A stretch of 5,840 nt of DNA. It comes from Flavobacteriaceae bacterium UBA5079. Its GTDB lineage: Bacteria; Bacteroidota; Bacteroidia; Flavobacteriales; Flavobacteriaceae. Every line of letters begins with the position of its first letter. The first letter of the stretch is position 1. The position numbers were made by a program, and so were the translations under genes. Shown in pieces: positions 5,297 through 5,840 of the stretch. The notes under the pieces are model-generated. The model was not told the origin of the DNA and did no database searches. It worked only from the letters and a program-made list of their open reading frames with translations. The stretch covers positions 1 through 5,840 of the forward strand of contig DIAL01000084.1 of assembly GCA_002414705.1 (NCBI GenBank), read 5' to 3'.

Positions 5297-5840
5297 TACT
5301 TAATTTTATTAAATAGGAAGTTTCCTTATGACTATTTATAATTATTTCTTTTAAACTTTTATCTCCTTTTTTTATGAAGTTGGTTATTACAGAAGCCGCT
5401 AACATATCTCCCGCTCCAAGTATATTTGCGTTTTTTATTTTTTCTTGAATTACAGTTTCAAAAGAAACATTCTTTTTTCCATAAAAATGACTACCATTAG
5501 AGTGATGAACTAAAATATCCCCTTTTACTTTTTCTCTTAATTCATCTATAGGTAACCATAAATCCTCATCTGAAATAAATAACAAATCTATATACTTTAA
5601 TAAAGCTAAATCTTTTAAATTAGATCCAGCACAAATATCGGCAGATACAAATTTACTTTTAGACGCTACTTCTAGAATAAAATTAGTTTTTTTTAATTGA
5701 TTCAGATATAAAATATGAGACCAGTCTGAATTATGTATGAAAGCAATTCTTTGTTTCAAAGATAAAGAAGCTGTAGAAGCTCTTCTATTTTTAATTTTAT
5801 TTACATAAATTAAAGCTTCCCCTATCTCCGTAGGTTCTAT
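5289..5840 (-). CDS. PfkB-family carbohydrate kinase, 3' part (5' end outside the window)
   Basis: The reading frame is open to the window edge, giving the C-terminal 183 residues of a ribokinase/PfkB-family sugar kinase (full members are about 300). The signature NILGAGDMLAASVI lies about 40 residues before the end; GAGD carries the catalytic base (Asp145 of the partial sequence), and the Asp usual just before this motif is Asn here. Preceding it, DLLFISDEDLW fits the region that normally reads 'lflNeeE', and ADICAG fits the strand before it. A TTG at 5757-5759 is an internal Leu, not a start: the 27 codons upstream contain no stop and read on (RSATSASLSLKQRIAFIH). Function: ATP-dependent phosphorylation of a sugar or sugar phosphate. 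Next to a nucleotidyltransferase-isomerase it is most simply a kinase making a sugar-1-phosphate or bisphosphate, as HldE/HldA does for heptose, but the substrate-binding half is missing from view. Confidence 0.87.
   Translation of the reverse strand: MEPTEIGEALIYVNKIKNRRASTASLSLKQRIAFIHNSDWSHILYLNQLKKTNFILEVASKSKFVSADICAGSNLKDLALLKYIDLLFISDEDLWLPIDELREKVKGDILVHHSNGSHFYGKKNVSFETVIQEKIKNANILGAGDMLAASVITNFIKKGDKSLKEIIINSHKETSYLIKLSNE

Noticed and set aside
5757..5759. TTG as the start of the kinase
   Set aside because: The frame continues open to the window edge and a 156-residue protein would lack the N-terminal half of the PfkB fold.
1..5840. tRNA, rRNA, CRISPR array, insertion sequence or att site
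   Set aside because: No cloverleaf, spaced direct repeats, transposase or terminal inverted repeats were seen; almost all bases are taken by the genes listed.

Overview
The window is a densely packed set of genes, all on the minus strand and read from high to low coordinates, devoted to making and modifying nucleotide-activated sugars for a surface polysaccharide or similar glycan. Base composition is low in GC (sampled 60-base rows range from about 27% to 52%), genes overlap by 1 to 14 bases, and Shine-Dalgarno sequences are mostly absent. This fits a low-GC bacterium or a phage/prophage carrying sugar genes. No virion, ribosomal or replication gene is present, so host chromosome, plasmid and phage cannot be told apart here.

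Layout in transcription order. First, an AT-rich block (about 5840 down to 3398): the 3' part of a PfkB-family sugar kinase cut by the window edge; a 391-residue fusion of a sugar nucleotidyltransferase with an RpiB/LacAB-type sugar-phosphate isomerase; a small cupin; and a small glycerophosphodiesterase-like (HRG...EN...EID...GHD) gene whose frame is broken by one base in a run of nine Ts. Next comes a 44-base gap with a possible sigma70-like promoter. Then follows a block of visibly higher GC (3353 down to 92): a GDP-mannose 3,5-epimerase with all plant-type catalytic residues, a TylCIII-like sugar C-methyltransferase that lacks the usual zinc-binding cysteines, and a GDP-mannose 4,6-dehydratase. 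The last 91 bases hold three consecutive small hairpins and the beginning of a T run.

How the genes may work together (inference): the kinase, isomerase and nucleotidyltransferase activities resemble the logic of NDP-heptose synthesis (isomerise a ketose phosphate, phosphorylate at C1, activate with a nucleotide), but with an RpiB-type isomerase fused to the nucleotidyltransferase. The second block acts on GDP-mannose or a GDP-manno-configured sugar: 4,6-dehydration, C3/C5 epimerisation and C-methylation, pointing to a C-methyl-branched GDP-deoxysugar. No glycosyltransferase, reductase, transaminase or sugar phosphatase is seen, so both pathways must be completed by genes outside the window.

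The points most worth a second look are the previously unlabelled split gene at 3398-3810, the nucleotidyltransferase-RpiB fusion, the zinc-less methyltransferase, and the composition break between the two blocks.
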